Of a stretch of DNA of 36,318 bases, positions 1 to 7,817 are shown piece after piece. Within the stretch, counting starts at the first letter, position 1, and every line of letters starts with the position of its first letter. The stretch comes from Desulfarculaceae bacterium. GTDB lineage: Bacteria > Desulfobacterota > Desulfarculia > Desulfarculales > Desulfarculaceae. The notes beneath the pieces were generated by a model, which ran no database searches, was not told where the DNA came from, and saw only the letters and a list, made by a program, of their open reading frames with translations. The position numbers and the translations under genes are program-made. The stretch lies in the NCBI GenBank assembly GCA_027067385.1, contig JAMOVV010000107.1, forward strand, positions 1 through 36,318, in the 5' to 3' direction.

Positions 1-509
1 TTGGGGTCCACCCCGGCGGTGGGTTCGTCCAGCAGCAGTAGGCGGGGGTGGTGGATCAGGCAGGAGGCCAGGGCCAGCCGCTGTTTCCAACCGCCTGACA
101 GCGCCCCAGCCAAATGGTCCAGGTAGCGCCCCAGCCCCAGGCGCTCCACCACCTGGTCCAGCTCCTGCCCCAGGTTTGCAACCTGGTACAGGCGGGAGAT
201 GAACTGGAGGTTCTCGCGTACCGTCAGGTCTTCGTAGAGGCTGAAGCGCTGGGCCATGTAGCCCACCTGGGGCCGGATGGCGTCGCTCTCGGTGATCACG
301 TCGTGGCCCAGGCAGGTGCCGCTACCGCCGTCGGGTTTGAGCAGGCCGCAGATCATGCGGATGGTGGTGGTCTTGCCCGAGCCGTTGGGGCCCAGGAATC
401 CGTATATCTCGCCGCGGTTGACCTGGAGCGTAAAATTGTCCACCACGGTGCGCGAGCCGAAGCGCTTGGTGAGCCCCTTTACGTCGATGACCACCTCCGG
501 CTGACTCAC
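1..509 (-). CDS. ABC transporter ATP-binding protein (partial, N-terminal part)
   Basis: This is the nucleotide-binding subunit of an ABC exporter; only about the first 169 codons lie in the window and the gene runs off the left edge. Visible in order are the Walker A motif (GPNGSGKTT), a Q-loop region (GYMAQRFSLYEDLT), the signature (LSGGWKQRLALA) and Walker B with D-loop residues (LLLLDEPTAGVDP). The order and sequence fit ABC-2 type ATPases of the DrrA/YbhF/CcmA group. The start is a GTG at 509-507, overlapping the stop codon of the upstream adaptor gene by a GTGA junction, so the two are translationally coupled. With the HlyD adaptor it resembles the YbhG-YbhF arrangement; a permease gene is expected beyond the window edge. 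The substrate cannot be told from the sequence. Confidence 0.93.
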   Translation of the reverse strand, partial: MSQPEVVIDVKGLTKRFGSRTVVDNFTLQVNRGEIYGFLGPNGSGKTTTIRMICGLLKPDGGSGTCLGHDVITESDAIRPQVGYMAQRFSLYEDLTVRENLQFISRLYQVANLGQELDQVVERLGLGRYLDHLAGALSGGWKQRLALASCLIHHPRLLLLDEPTAGVDP

Positions 510-1489
510 GGCTGGCTCTCCGGCGCCACCAGGCGTACGACCATGGGTTGCCCCGGCTTGAGCTGGGCCGCCGCCTCCCGGGGCTTGGCCTCGAGCATGA
601 AGACCAGCTTGGAACGACTCTCAGTGCTGTAGATCACCGGCGGGGTGTACTCGGCCTGGGGCGAGACGTAGCTGACCCGGGCCTTGAGCCCGGCGGGGCA
701 GGAGTCGCACGACAGCTCCACCGCCTGGCCCAGCTTCACCCGGGACAAGCTGGGCTCGTCCACAAAGAAACGGACCCGCAGGTTACCCGGCACCAGCAAA
801 GAGGCCACCGGACGCCCCGGCGGCACCCACTCCCCGGCCGTGAAATAGGTATCGAACACCCGGCCGGCCAACGGGGCCCGGCGGGTCAATTGGGCCAGGT
901 TCCAGCGGGCCCGCGCCAAAACGGCCGCCACCGCGGCCACCTCGGCCTGGGCCGCGGCCACCCGGCCGCTGCGCGCCCCCAGGCGGGCGGTGGCCAGTTG
1001 GGCCTTGATCTGGCTCACCTGGGCCCGGTCGCGGTCATAGAGGGTGCGGGCCCGGTCCAGGTCGGCCCGGGGAATGGCCTTTTGCTTAAACAGCTTCAGG
1101 CGCCGGCGGTACTCCAGCTCGGTGAGCTTGAGCGAGCTGCTCGCCTGGGCCAGCTTGGCCTCCAGCGCCTGAATCTCGGTGGGGCGGGCGCCCTTTTGCA
1201 TGTCGGCCAGTCGTTCCTTGGCCTGTTGCAGGCGGCTGGCCGCTTCGCTCACCGCCTTGGCCAGGGCCTGGTTTTCCAGGCTAAACACCAAGTCCCCGGG
1301 CTTCACCGCCTGGCCGCGTTGTACCGCCAGCTTGGCCAGGTACCCCCCCTGGGGCGAAGCCAAAAAGGTGAACTCGGCCTCCACGTATCCCTGGAAGCTG
1401 CCGTCATCCACCGGTTGGCAGCCCAAAACCCCAAACAGCAGGGTCGCCAGCAACCCCACCGCCCAACCGTTCTTCCACGTTCCCCGCAT
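506..1489 (-). CDS. HlyD-family periplasmic adaptor (membrane fusion) lipoprotein
   Basis: This is the periplasmic adaptor of an ABC efflux system. The N-terminus reads as a short basic region, a hydrophobic segment and a lipobox-like FGVLGC, so a lipidated inner-membrane-anchored form is likely. A barrel-lipoyl half (YLAKLAVQRGQAVKPGDLVF) is followed by a long alpha-helical coiled hairpin rich in Ala, Gln and Lys (roughly residues 65-190), then the second lipoyl half and a beta-barrel (RVFDTYFTAGEWVPPGRPV). I chose the ATG at 1489 because it follows a GGGGG stretch at close spacing and starts a clean signal sequence; an in-frame ATG at 1519 would add ten residues before the signal. The family usually has 320-400 residues; this form has about 327. 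Its end overlaps the ABC ATPase start. It resembles YbhG-type adaptors, but the substrate is unknown. Confidence 0.9.
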   Translation of the reverse strand: MRGTWKNGWAVGLLATLLFGVLGCQPVDDGSFQGYVEAEFTFLASPQGGYLAKLAVQRGQAVKPGDLVFSLENQALAKAVSEAASRLQQAKERLADMQKGARPTEIQALEAKLAQASSSLKLTELEYRRRLKLFKQKAIPRADLDRARTLYDRDRAQVSQIKAQLATARLGARSGRVAAAQAEVAAVAAVLARARWNLAQLTRRAPLAGRVFDTYFTAGEWVPPGRPVASLLVPGNLRVRFFVDEPSLSRVKLGQAVELSCDSCPAGLKARVSYVSPQAEYTPPVIYSTESRSKLVFMLEAKPREAAAQLKPGQPMVVRLVAPESQP

Positions 1490-1713
1490 ACTACCCCCAA
1501 CACAACGCGGGACCATCATTTATCCGGCGCGCTGCATCCACTACCAGCAATAATCACCATCGTATACTTAAATAGCCTAACCCTTGGATCACGCCGTGTA
1601 AAGAAGCATTACCCCGGCCGCGAGCCCGTCCGGCCCTTGCCGTGGTCCCCAACCATGCTTAGGTTTTATTGTATAGCGTCGGCATGCTAAGCACTTAGAA
1701 AGGATAACCCCAA

Positions 1714-2031
1714 ATGCTCGAAATAACCGACGAGGCTCAAACCGTCATCCAGGCGGCCATGGCCCAAAAGGACCCGGGCCGGGCCATCCGCATTTATCTC
1801 GGCGGCGGCTGCGGCGCCTCCCAGTTGATGTTGGGCCTGGACCAGGTGCAAGAGGGCGACCACCGTTATGACATCGGCGGCTTCACTTACGTGGTGGACA
1901 AGGCCCTGTCGGCCCAGGTGGGGCGGCTCAAGGTCGATTACGTGGACGACGGCATCCGTGAGGGCATCCTCATCAGCTCGGCCAACCCTCTGCCCCAGGG
2001 ACCCTCTTGCGGCGCGGGGTGTAGTTGCTAA
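1714..2031 (+). CDS. HesB/IscA-like family protein (Cys form of the HesB-like selenoprotein group)
   Basis: A 105-residue protein of the HesB/IscA fold, which in other members binds iron or Fe-S clusters during cluster assembly. The first conserved cysteine lies in GGGCGASQ (about residue 34) and the C-terminus ends in the Cys-rich tail SCGAGCSC, equivalent to the Cys-x-Cys ligands of IscA. The N-terminal pattern (MLEITDEAQTVI, then AIRIYL) resembles the small HesB-related proteins of Deltaproteobacteria in which several members carry selenocysteine at the first cysteine position; here it is an ordinary cysteine codon. An AAAGGA stretch nine bases before the ATG supports the start. It stands alone without isc or suf genes, so a role in cluster carriage or another thiol/iron function is inference. 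Confidence 0.85.
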   Translation: MLEITDEAQTVIQAAMAQKDPGRAIRIYLGGGCGASQLMLGLDQVQEGDHRYDIGGFTYVVDKALSAQVGRLKVDYVDDGIREGILISSANPLPQGPSCGAGCSC

Positions 2032-2126
2032 CCGCCCCGGTTGCCACCAGCAAAAGTTTCTAGCATCCCCTAGCGATTTATATTAATCTATACGCCCAAT
2101 CAAACCAGTCCAACCGGAGGGCAGCC

Positions 2127-2222
2127 ATGGAGGCACTCAACGTACTCATCGGCGCACTGGGCGCGGCTTTTTTCTGGACCTGCATTACCTTGGTGGCCAA
2201 GTTCAGCATGAAGCTCGACTAA
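2127..2222 (+). CDS. 31-residue single-pass membrane miniprotein
   Basis: A very short gene with a strong ribosome-binding site: GGAGG at 2116-2120, six bases before the ATG. It encodes 31 residues, starting MEALNVLIGALGAAFF and ending AKFSMKLD. Residues about 5-24 form one hydrophobic helix containing a Trp and a Cys; the short tail carries two lysines and a final Asp, compatible with an N-out/C-in single span. A strong rho-independent terminator follows about 150 bases later, which marks this as the end of a transcription unit starting at or after the HesB-like gene. I do not recognise the family. It could be a small subunit or regulator of a membrane complex. The support is the ribosome site, membrane-helix pattern and terminator, not homology. 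Confidence 0.6.
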   Translation: MEALNVLIGALGAAFFWTCITLVAKFSMKLD

Positions 2223-2368
2223 CCCCCGCCCCGGCCAGGGGGCCAACCGGGCGGGCGCCACCCCGGACGGGGGCAATCCGCTAACCATCTCCCAGGCCCG
2301 GACGCAGGGGCTTTTCTAAGCCCGACCCAACATCGCGCCCTGCCACCGGGCCGCCGACGGCTCATTCA

Positions 2369-2399
2369 CCCCCGGTCAGTGACCGGGGGACGTTTTTTT
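2369..2399 (+). terminator. Rho-independent terminator after the HesB-like gene and miniprotein
   Basis: A perfect 9-bp stem (CCCCCGGTC at 2369-2377 and GACCGGGGG at 2381-2389) with a 3-base loop is followed after ACG by seven T residues (2393-2399). This is the clearest intrinsic terminator in the window. It closes the plus-strand unit 1714-2222 and separates it from the O-antigen-ligase-like gene. Confidence 0.9.
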
Positions 2400-2489
2400 A
2401 GGGCCGGGGCGGGCGGCGCGCCCGCGGACCAGCCGGGGCCGGCGCTTTTTCCTGGACCGCGCGGGCCGCCTGGCCCCATAATCCTGGCT

Positions 2490-3767
2490 ATGCGACCCAC
2501 GGCATCCCCCATCATCTCCTCCGTCCCCGGCCTGCGCGGCGTCTCCGGCTGGCAGGCGGCGGCCATGGCCCTGGTGGCGCTCACCAGCCTGCAGGCGGCC
2601 ACCCTCAAACCCTACCTGGTGCTGGTGTCCGGTTCGCGGGCCAATCTTTTCACCACCCTGTTGTGCGCCCTTTGCCTGCTGGCCGCGGTGGCCGGGGCCG
2701 CCGGCATGCGCCCCCGGCCCCGGCCCCTGGAGTGGCTGGGCACCGCGGCCCTGCTCCTGCTGGCCCTGGCCAGCGGCCTGGCCAGCGCCGAGCCGCTGGA
2801 GTCCACCCTGCGCTCGGCCGCGGTTATGCTGCCGGCGGCCGGCGGCTTTTGGTGCGGCCGGGTGCTGGTAACCGGGCGGGCGCGGGCCGAGGGCCTGGCC
2901 TGGCTGTGCTGCCTGGCCCTGGGTCTGATGCTGGTGTTCTCCCTGGTCTCCTGGCTGCGCTTCGGCCAGGTCTGGCGCCTGCTCGACGCCAACCCCCACC
3001 CCTACGCCGCCCGGCTCATCGCCCTGAGCTTCGGCCCCCTGGCCCTGGCCCTAATCGGGGCCGGCCGGCGACGCCTGGCCGCCTGGGCCTCCTTGGCCGT
3101 TACCTTCTTGACCTTGTTCGCCACCTCCTTGCGCTCGGCCGTGGTGGCCCCGGCGGTCATGACCCTGCTGGGCCTGGGGTGGGTGCGGGCGGCGCGGCGC
3201 TGGCTGCTGGTGGGCCTGCTGGCCGCGGTGGCTGTGGCCGCGGTGTTTTTCGCCGTCTTCCCGGACAAGCGGGCCGAGCTCACCCCCACCAGTCCGCCGG
3301 TCTACTACCGCCTGGAGAGCTATGCCTTTGCCTGGCACGTCACCATGGCCCACCCTTGGCTGGGGGTGGGCCTGCGCGCCCCGCGCGGCCACCTGCTGGC
3401 CGACTACCAAATGCGCCTGGCCCCGGTGAGCAAGCAAAAGTTCGCCGACTACCTGGACCTGGTGGTGACCCACGAAAACGTGGTGCTCACCTTCATGGCC
3501 GGGCTGGGGCTGCCATTCACCCTGCTCTACCTGGCCCTGCTGGCCCTGGCCCTGGCCGCCGGCCTGCGACCCCGGCCCGCCGACCCGCCGGGGCGGCGGG
3601 CCCTGCGCCTGGCCCTGGCCCTGCCCCTGGCCGGCCTGCTGTATCATTTCATGGTATTTGACGGGCTGCTGCATCCCCAGGTGGGTTGGTTTTTCCACCT
3701 GCTGGTGGGGACCGGGGTGGGCCTGGGGCAAAGCACCCATAACGCCACCGGCGCAACTATATTATAA
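2490..3767 (+). CDS. O-antigen ligase / polymerase family membrane protein
   Basis: A 425-residue polytopic inner-membrane protein, mostly hydrophobic with about ten to twelve predicted spans. In the second half it has the Wzy_C/WaaL-type hallmark: an arginine-rich loop after a TM block (SLRSAVVAP), then a large periplasmic stretch with RLESYAFAWHVTMAHPWLGVG, the familiar R-W-hP-GvG pattern, and HENVVLTFMAGLGLP. Such proteins transfer or polymerise undecaprenyl-linked glycans. I placed the start at the ATG at 2490 (MRPTASPII); the frame is open further upstream, but earlier starts fall within the terminator at 2369-2399. The ribosome site is weak. There are no neighbouring glycosyltransferases, so it is an orphan in this window and its glycan is unknown. 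Extreme codon GC bias matches the neighbours. Confidence 0.85.
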   Translation: MRPTASPIISSVPGLRGVSGWQAAAMALVALTSLQAATLKPYLVLVSGSRANLFTTLLCALCLLAAVAGAAGMRPRPRPLEWLGTAALLLLALASGLASAEPLESTLRSAAVMLPAAGGFWCGRVLVTGRARAEGLAWLCCLALGLMLVFSLVSWLRFGQVWRLLDANPHPYAARLIALSFGPLALALIGAGRRRLAAWASLAVTFLTLFATSLRSAVVAPAVMTLLGLGWVRAARRWLLVGLLAAVAVAAVFFAVFPDKRAELTPTSPPVYYRLESYAFAWHVTMAHPWLGVGLRAPRGHLLADYQMRLAPVSKQKFADYLDLVVTHENVVLTFMAGLGLPFTLLYLALLALALAAGLRPRPADPPGRRALRLALALPLAGLLYHFMVFDGLLHPQVGWFFHLLVGTGVGLGQSTHNATGATIL

Positions 3768-3768
3768 T
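3740..3768 (+). promoter_or_regulatory. Possible sigma-70-type promoter upstream of the antiporter-decarboxylase operon
   Basis: A perfect TATAAT hexamer sits at 3763-3768 in a short AT-rich patch overlapping the end of the O-antigen-ligase-like gene. The hexamer 17 bases upstream (TAACGC) is a poor -35, so the element may need an activator. Position fits the following operon, whose ATG is 62 bases downstream. Confidence 0.3.
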
Positions 3769-3829
3769 AAGTAAAACTCAACCGCTCATCACGGCCGGCC
3801 TCCGCCGGCCGCAACCATCAGGAGAAACC

Positions 3830-5305
3830 ATGCCCCGTAACACCCCAGGCCAGGCCGGCCTCAAGGTATTCACCCTGGCCATGATCAACGTGGCGGCCAT
3901 CGCCAGCCTGCGCAACCTGCCGGTGGCCAGTGAGTACGGCCTGGGCATGATCTTTTTCTATTCCCTGGCCGCGGTAACCTTTTTCATCCCCACCGCCCTG
4001 GTGGCCGCCGAGCTGGCCACCGGCTGGCCCCAGACCGGCGGCATCTACGTCTGGGTCAAGGAGGCCCTGGGGCCGCGCCTGGGCTTTTTGGCGGTGTGGA
4101 TGCAAATGATGAACAACCTCTTCTGGTTCCCCACCGTGCTGAGTTTCATCGCCGGGGCGGTAGCCTACATCTTCAACCCGGCCCTGGCCAGCAACAAGTT
4201 TTTCATGATCACGGTGATGCTGGTCACCTTTTGGGGCGGCACCCTCCTCAACTTCCGGGGCATGCAGCTCTCGGGGCTCATCAGCTCGGTGGGGGCGGTC
4301 ATCGGCACCCTGGTGCCCGGGGCCCTGCTCATCATCCTGGCCGTGGTCTGGGTGGTCGGCGGCCAGCCGGTGGCCATGAGCCTGAACACCGCCACCCTGG
4401 TGCCCGACCTGTCCAACCTCAAGCAGGTGGTCTTTTTCGTGGGCCTGATGCTGGCCTTTTGCGGCATGGAGATGAGCGCGGTGCACGCCGGCGAGGTGGC
4501 CAATCCCCAGCGGGACTACCCCCGGGCCATCGCCCTGTCGGCGGTGCTCATCTTCGCCCTGAGCCTACTGGGCTCCCTGGCCATCGCGGTGGTGGTGCCG
4601 GTCAAGCAGATGAGCCTGGTCACCGGCATCATGCAGACCTTCACCGCCATCTTCGCCGCCCTGCACCTGGACTGGCTCACCCCCATCATCGCGGGACTCA
4701 CCGCCCTGGGAGCGGTGGCCATGGTATCCACCTGGATCGTGGGGCCGGCCAAGGGGATCATGGCGGTGGGCCGCGGCGGGGACCTGCCGCCCTTTTTTCA
4801 AAAGACCAACGCCCAGGGCATACCGGTGAACATCCTGCTGGTGCAGGCGGCCTGGGTGAGCTTCATCTCGCTCATCTTCCTGGTGATGCCCACCATCAGC
4901 AGCTCCTACTGGATCCTCATCGCCATCTGCACCCAAGTCTACGTGGTGATGTACCTACTGATGTTCATCAGCGCCATCGTGCTGCGCTACCGCCGGCCCG
5001 ACACCCCACGCGCCTACCGGGTGGCCGGCGGCCGGGCCGGCATGTGGGTGGTGGCCGGGCTGGGATCGGCCGCCTGCCTCTTCGCCCTGGCCATCGGCTT
5101 TGTGCCCCCGGACAACCTGCCGGCCGGCAACCTGATGCTCCACCTGCGCTTCATGCCCAACCGCTGGCTGCACGCGGTGGCCATAAGCTACGCCACCCTC
5201 TACGAAGCCTTCATGGCCCTGGGCCTGCTGGTCATGATCGGCCTGCCCTTTATCATCAGCCATTTTAAAAAGCCTACCTGGCGCTCGCCGGAAGTGGAGG
5301 AGTAA
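3830..5305 (+). CDS. APC-superfamily amino-acid antiporter (GadC/AdiC-like)
   Basis: A 491-residue amino-acid permease with about twelve hydrophobic spans. The N-terminal segment (residues 10-60: LAMINVAAIASLRNLP, then EYGLGMIFFYSLAAVTFFIP) and ELATGWPQTGGIYVWVKEALG match the TM1-TM2 region of the glutamate/GABA antiporter branch of the APC superfamily, where a conserved proline-glycine patch lines the substrate site. A GGAG site lies seven bases before the ATG. The stop is only two bases before the decarboxylase ATG, so the two genes form an operon. In characterised pairs (AdiC-AdiA, CadB-CadA, GadC-GadB) the antiporter brings in the amino acid and exports the decarboxylated amine. By inference this one serves the adjacent enzyme. 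The substrate is not determined; the long C-terminal plug of GadC is reduced to a short charged tail. Confidence 0.88.
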   Translation: MPRNTPGQAGLKVFTLAMINVAAIASLRNLPVASEYGLGMIFFYSLAAVTFFIPTALVAAELATGWPQTGGIYVWVKEALGPRLGFLAVWMQMMNNLFWFPTVLSFIAGAVAYIFNPALASNKFFMITVMLVTFWGGTLLNFRGMQLSGLISSVGAVIGTLVPGALLIILAVVWVVGGQPVAMSLNTATLVPDLSNLKQVVFFVGLMLAFCGMEMSAVHAGEVANPQRDYPRAIALSAVLIFALSLLGSLAIAVVVPVKQMSLVTGIMQTFTAIFAALHLDWLTPIIAGLTALGAVAMVSTWIVGPAKGIMAVGRGGDLPPFFQKTNAQGIPVNILLVQAAWVSFISLIFLVMPTISSSYWILIAICTQVYVVMYLLMFISAIVLRYRRPDTPRAYRVAGGRAGMWVVAGLGSAACLFALAIGFVPPDNLPAGNLMLHLRFMPNRWLHAVAISYATLYEAFMALGLLVMIGLPFIISHFKKPTWRSPEVEE

Positions 5306-5307
5306 TC

Positions 5308-7599
5308 ATGCAGTGGCATAAAAACTTTCCCGTGCTGATCATCGACGACGAGATCGAGGCCACTAACGCCACCGGCCGCGCCCTGGGCCACATCGTGGAG
5401 CACCTGCAGTCGCGCGAATTCAAGGTGCTCCTGGCCAGCGACTACGACGACGGCCGCCTGGTCTTCAATACCCGGGCCGACCTGGGCTGCGTCATCGTGG
5501 ACTGGGACCTCTGCCTGGAAGACGACGGCTGCGACACCGAGCGGCCCATCGAGCTCATCGACGCCATCCGGGCCCGCAACTACCGCCTGCCCATCTTCCT
5601 GTGCACCGAGCGCCTGGCGGTGGAGGAGATTCCCACCCGGGTGCTGGAGCAGGTAACCGGCTATTTCTGGATCACCGAGGACACCCCGGACTTCATCGCC
5701 GGCCACATCGAGCAGGCGGCGGCCGAGTACGTGGCCCACCTGCTGCCGCCCTTTTTCAAGGAGCTGGTGCAGTACGCCCAGCAGTACAAGTACGCCTGGC
5801 ACACCCCGGGGCACACCGGCGGGGTGGCCTTTCTCAAGTCGCCGGCCGGGCGCAACTTCTTCAACTTTTTCGGCGAGAACACCCTGCGCAGCGATCTGTC
5901 CATCAGCGTGCCGGAGCTGGGCTCGTTGCTGGAGCACAGCGAGGTGGTGGGCCAGGCCGAGCGCAACGCGGCCCGCGCCTTTGGGGCCGACCAGACCTAC
6001 TTCGTCACCAACGGCACCTCCACCGCCAACAAGATCGTCTTCCACGGCCGGGTCACCCCCGGCGACGTGGTGCTGGTGGACCGCAACTGCCACAAGAGCA
6101 TCTGCCACAGCCTCATCATGACCCGGGTGATCCCGGTGTACCTCACCCCCACCCGCAACAGCCAGGGCATCATCGGCCCCATCGCGCCGGAGCAGTTTAA
6201 CCGCGACTCGGTGGCCGCGGCCCTGGCGGCCAACCCGCTGGCCGCCGGCAAGACGCCCGAGGACGTGGCCCACGTGGTTATCACCAACTCCACCTACGAC
6301 GGGCTCTGCTACCACGTGGCCCCGCTGGAGCAGGGGCTGTCGGGCTTTGTGGGCGGCCTGCACTTTGACGAGGCCTGGTACGCCTACGCCCGCTTCCACC
6401 CCATGTACCAGGGCCGCTTCGCCATGGCCGACAACCCGGAGGCCGGCGACTGCCCCCTGTTCGCCACCCAGTCCACCCACAAGCTGCTGGCCGCCTTCAG
6501 CCAGGCCTCCATGGTGCACGTCAAGGACCGCCACCTAGGCGACCCCGCCTCGCGGGTGGACCCTAAGCGTTTCAACGAGGCCTTCATGATGCACAGCTCC
6601 ACCAGCCCCCAGTACAGCATCATCGCCAGCCTGGACGTGGCCACCGCCATGATGCAGCACGGCGGCGGCCGGGCGCTCATCGGCGACTGCATCGCCGAGG
6701 CGGTGGCCTTCCGCCGCAAGCTCCGGCAGGTGCAAGAGGAGGCCGTCGCTGCCGGCGGCTGGTTCTTCAGCCCCTGGCAACCGGCCACGGTGGACGGCCA
6801 GGACTTCGCCGCCGTGGGCGCGGCCCGCCTGGAGAGCGACCCCGCCTGCTGGCTGCTGGAGCCCGGCGCCGCCTGGCACGGCTTCGACTCCCTGGCCCCG
6901 GGGCATGCCATGCTCGACCCCATCAAGGTCACCATCCTCTGCCCGGGCATCGCCCCGGACGGCACCATGGACGAGACCGGGGTGCCGGCCGCCCTGGTGA
7001 GCCGCTTCTTGGAGTCCCGTGGCATCGTGCCCGAAAAGACCGGGCCCTACTGTTTCCTGATGCTATTTTCCATGGGGGTGACCAAGGGCAAGAGCGGCAC
7101 CCTGCTGGCCGAGCTGTTCCAGTTCCAACGCCACTACCAGGCCAACACCCCCCTGGCCGACTTGTTCGAGGACCTGGTGGAGCACCACCCGGAGCGCTAC
7201 GGCGCCATGGGGCTCAAGGACCTGGCCGACCAGATGCACGCCCACTACCGGCAAAACCGCATGTCGGTGATCGTGCGCGATGTCTGCGACGAGCTGCCGG
7301 TGCCGGCCATGATCCCGGCCGAGGCCTACGACCACCTGGTCCAGGGCCGGGTGGAAGAGGTGCCGCTGGGCGAGTTGGAGGGGCGCATCGCCGCGGCCAT
7401 GGTGGTGCCCTACCCGCCGGGCATACCGGTGATCATGCCCGGCGAGCGCTTTGGCCCCGAGACCCGCACCATCGTGCAATACCTCGGGGTGTGCCAGGAG
7501 TTCGACGGCGCCTTCCCCGGCTTTGAGAGCGAGAACCACGGGGTGCTGGTGCGGCGTGAGGACCAGGGGCTGCGCTACTACATCTCCTGCATCCGCTAA
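5308..7599 (+). CDS. PLP-dependent Orn/Lys/Arg decarboxylase (AdiA/CadA type)
   Basis: A 763-residue fold-type I PLP decarboxylase of the large inducible class. It has an N-terminal receiver-like wing domain (about 1-130), the main PLP domain with the His that stacks on PLP (DRNCHKS), the Asp binding the pyridine nitrogen (HFDEAWYAYARF), the Schiff-base lysine K392 in TQSTHKLL, and the C-terminal domain. Some motifs are nearest lysine decarboxylases (ISVPELGSLLEHS, TNGTSTANKIV, TQSTHKLLAAFSQAS), others nearest AdiA (WITEDTPDFIAG, HFDEAWYAYARF). The substrate, arginine or lysine or ornithine, therefore cannot be fixed by eye. Length matches AdiA (755) better than CadA (715). It follows the antiporter by two bases. 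The pair consumes cytoplasmic protons and exports a polyamine, so acid resistance or polyamine supply is the likely role. Confidence 0.92.
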   Translation: MQWHKNFPVLIIDDEIEATNATGRALGHIVEHLQSREFKVLLASDYDDGRLVFNTRADLGCVIVDWDLCLEDDGCDTERPIELIDAIRARNYRLPIFLCTERLAVEEIPTRVLEQVTGYFWITEDTPDFIAGHIEQAAAEYVAHLLPPFFKELVQYAQQYKYAWHTPGHTGGVAFLKSPAGRNFFNFFGENTLRSDLSISVPELGSLLEHSEVVGQAERNAARAFGADQTYFVTNGTSTANKIVFHGRVTPGDVVLVDRNCHKSICHSLIMTRVIPVYLTPTRNSQGIIGPIAPEQFNRDSVAAALAANPLAAGKTPEDVAHVVITNSTYDGLCYHVAPLEQGLSGFVGGLHFDEAWYAYARFHPMYQGRFAMADNPEAGDCPLFATQSTHKLLAAFSQASMVHVKDRHLGDPASRVDPKRFNEAFMMHSSTSPQYSIIASLDVATAMMQHGGGRALIGDCIAEAVAFRRKLRQVQEEAVAAGGWFFSPWQPATVDGQDFAAVGAARLESDPACWLLEPGAAWHGFDSLAPGHAMLDPIKVTILCPGIAPDGTMDETGVPAALVSRFLESRGIVPEKTGPYCFLMLFSMGVTKGKSGTLLAELFQFQRHYQANTPLADLFEDLVEHHPERYGAMGLKDLADQMHAHYRQNRMSVIVRDVCDELPVPAMIPAEAYDHLVQGRVEEVPLGELEGRIAAAMVVPYPPGIPVIMPGERFGPETRTIVQYLGVCQEFDGAFPGFESENHGVLVRREDQGLRYYISCIR

Positions 7600-7817
7600 G
7601 ACGGCCGGCCTCGGCGGCCTGGGCCGGACTGGCGCAGGGTATGCCGCGTCCTGCCTGGTCGTAGCAGCGGACCTGGCCGGTGTTTAGGTAATGGGTAGCC
7701 CATGGCGTCTCCCGGCTGGCCGGCCCTTTTTGCTCGACCTGCCGGGGCCGGTTTGATAATTATTTTAAGTATGGAACCCGCTGTCACCAACCCTCTGCTG
7801 GTCAGCCCGGGGACGCC

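Noticed and set aside
1714-2031. Selenoprotein call for the HesB-like gene
   Set aside because: The key position is a normal cysteine codon and there is no in-frame TGA before the stop.
5200-6534. 444-residue minus-strand open frame opposite the decarboxylase
   Set aside because: Low-complexity Val/Gly/His-rich shadow of a strongly supported PLP enzyme.
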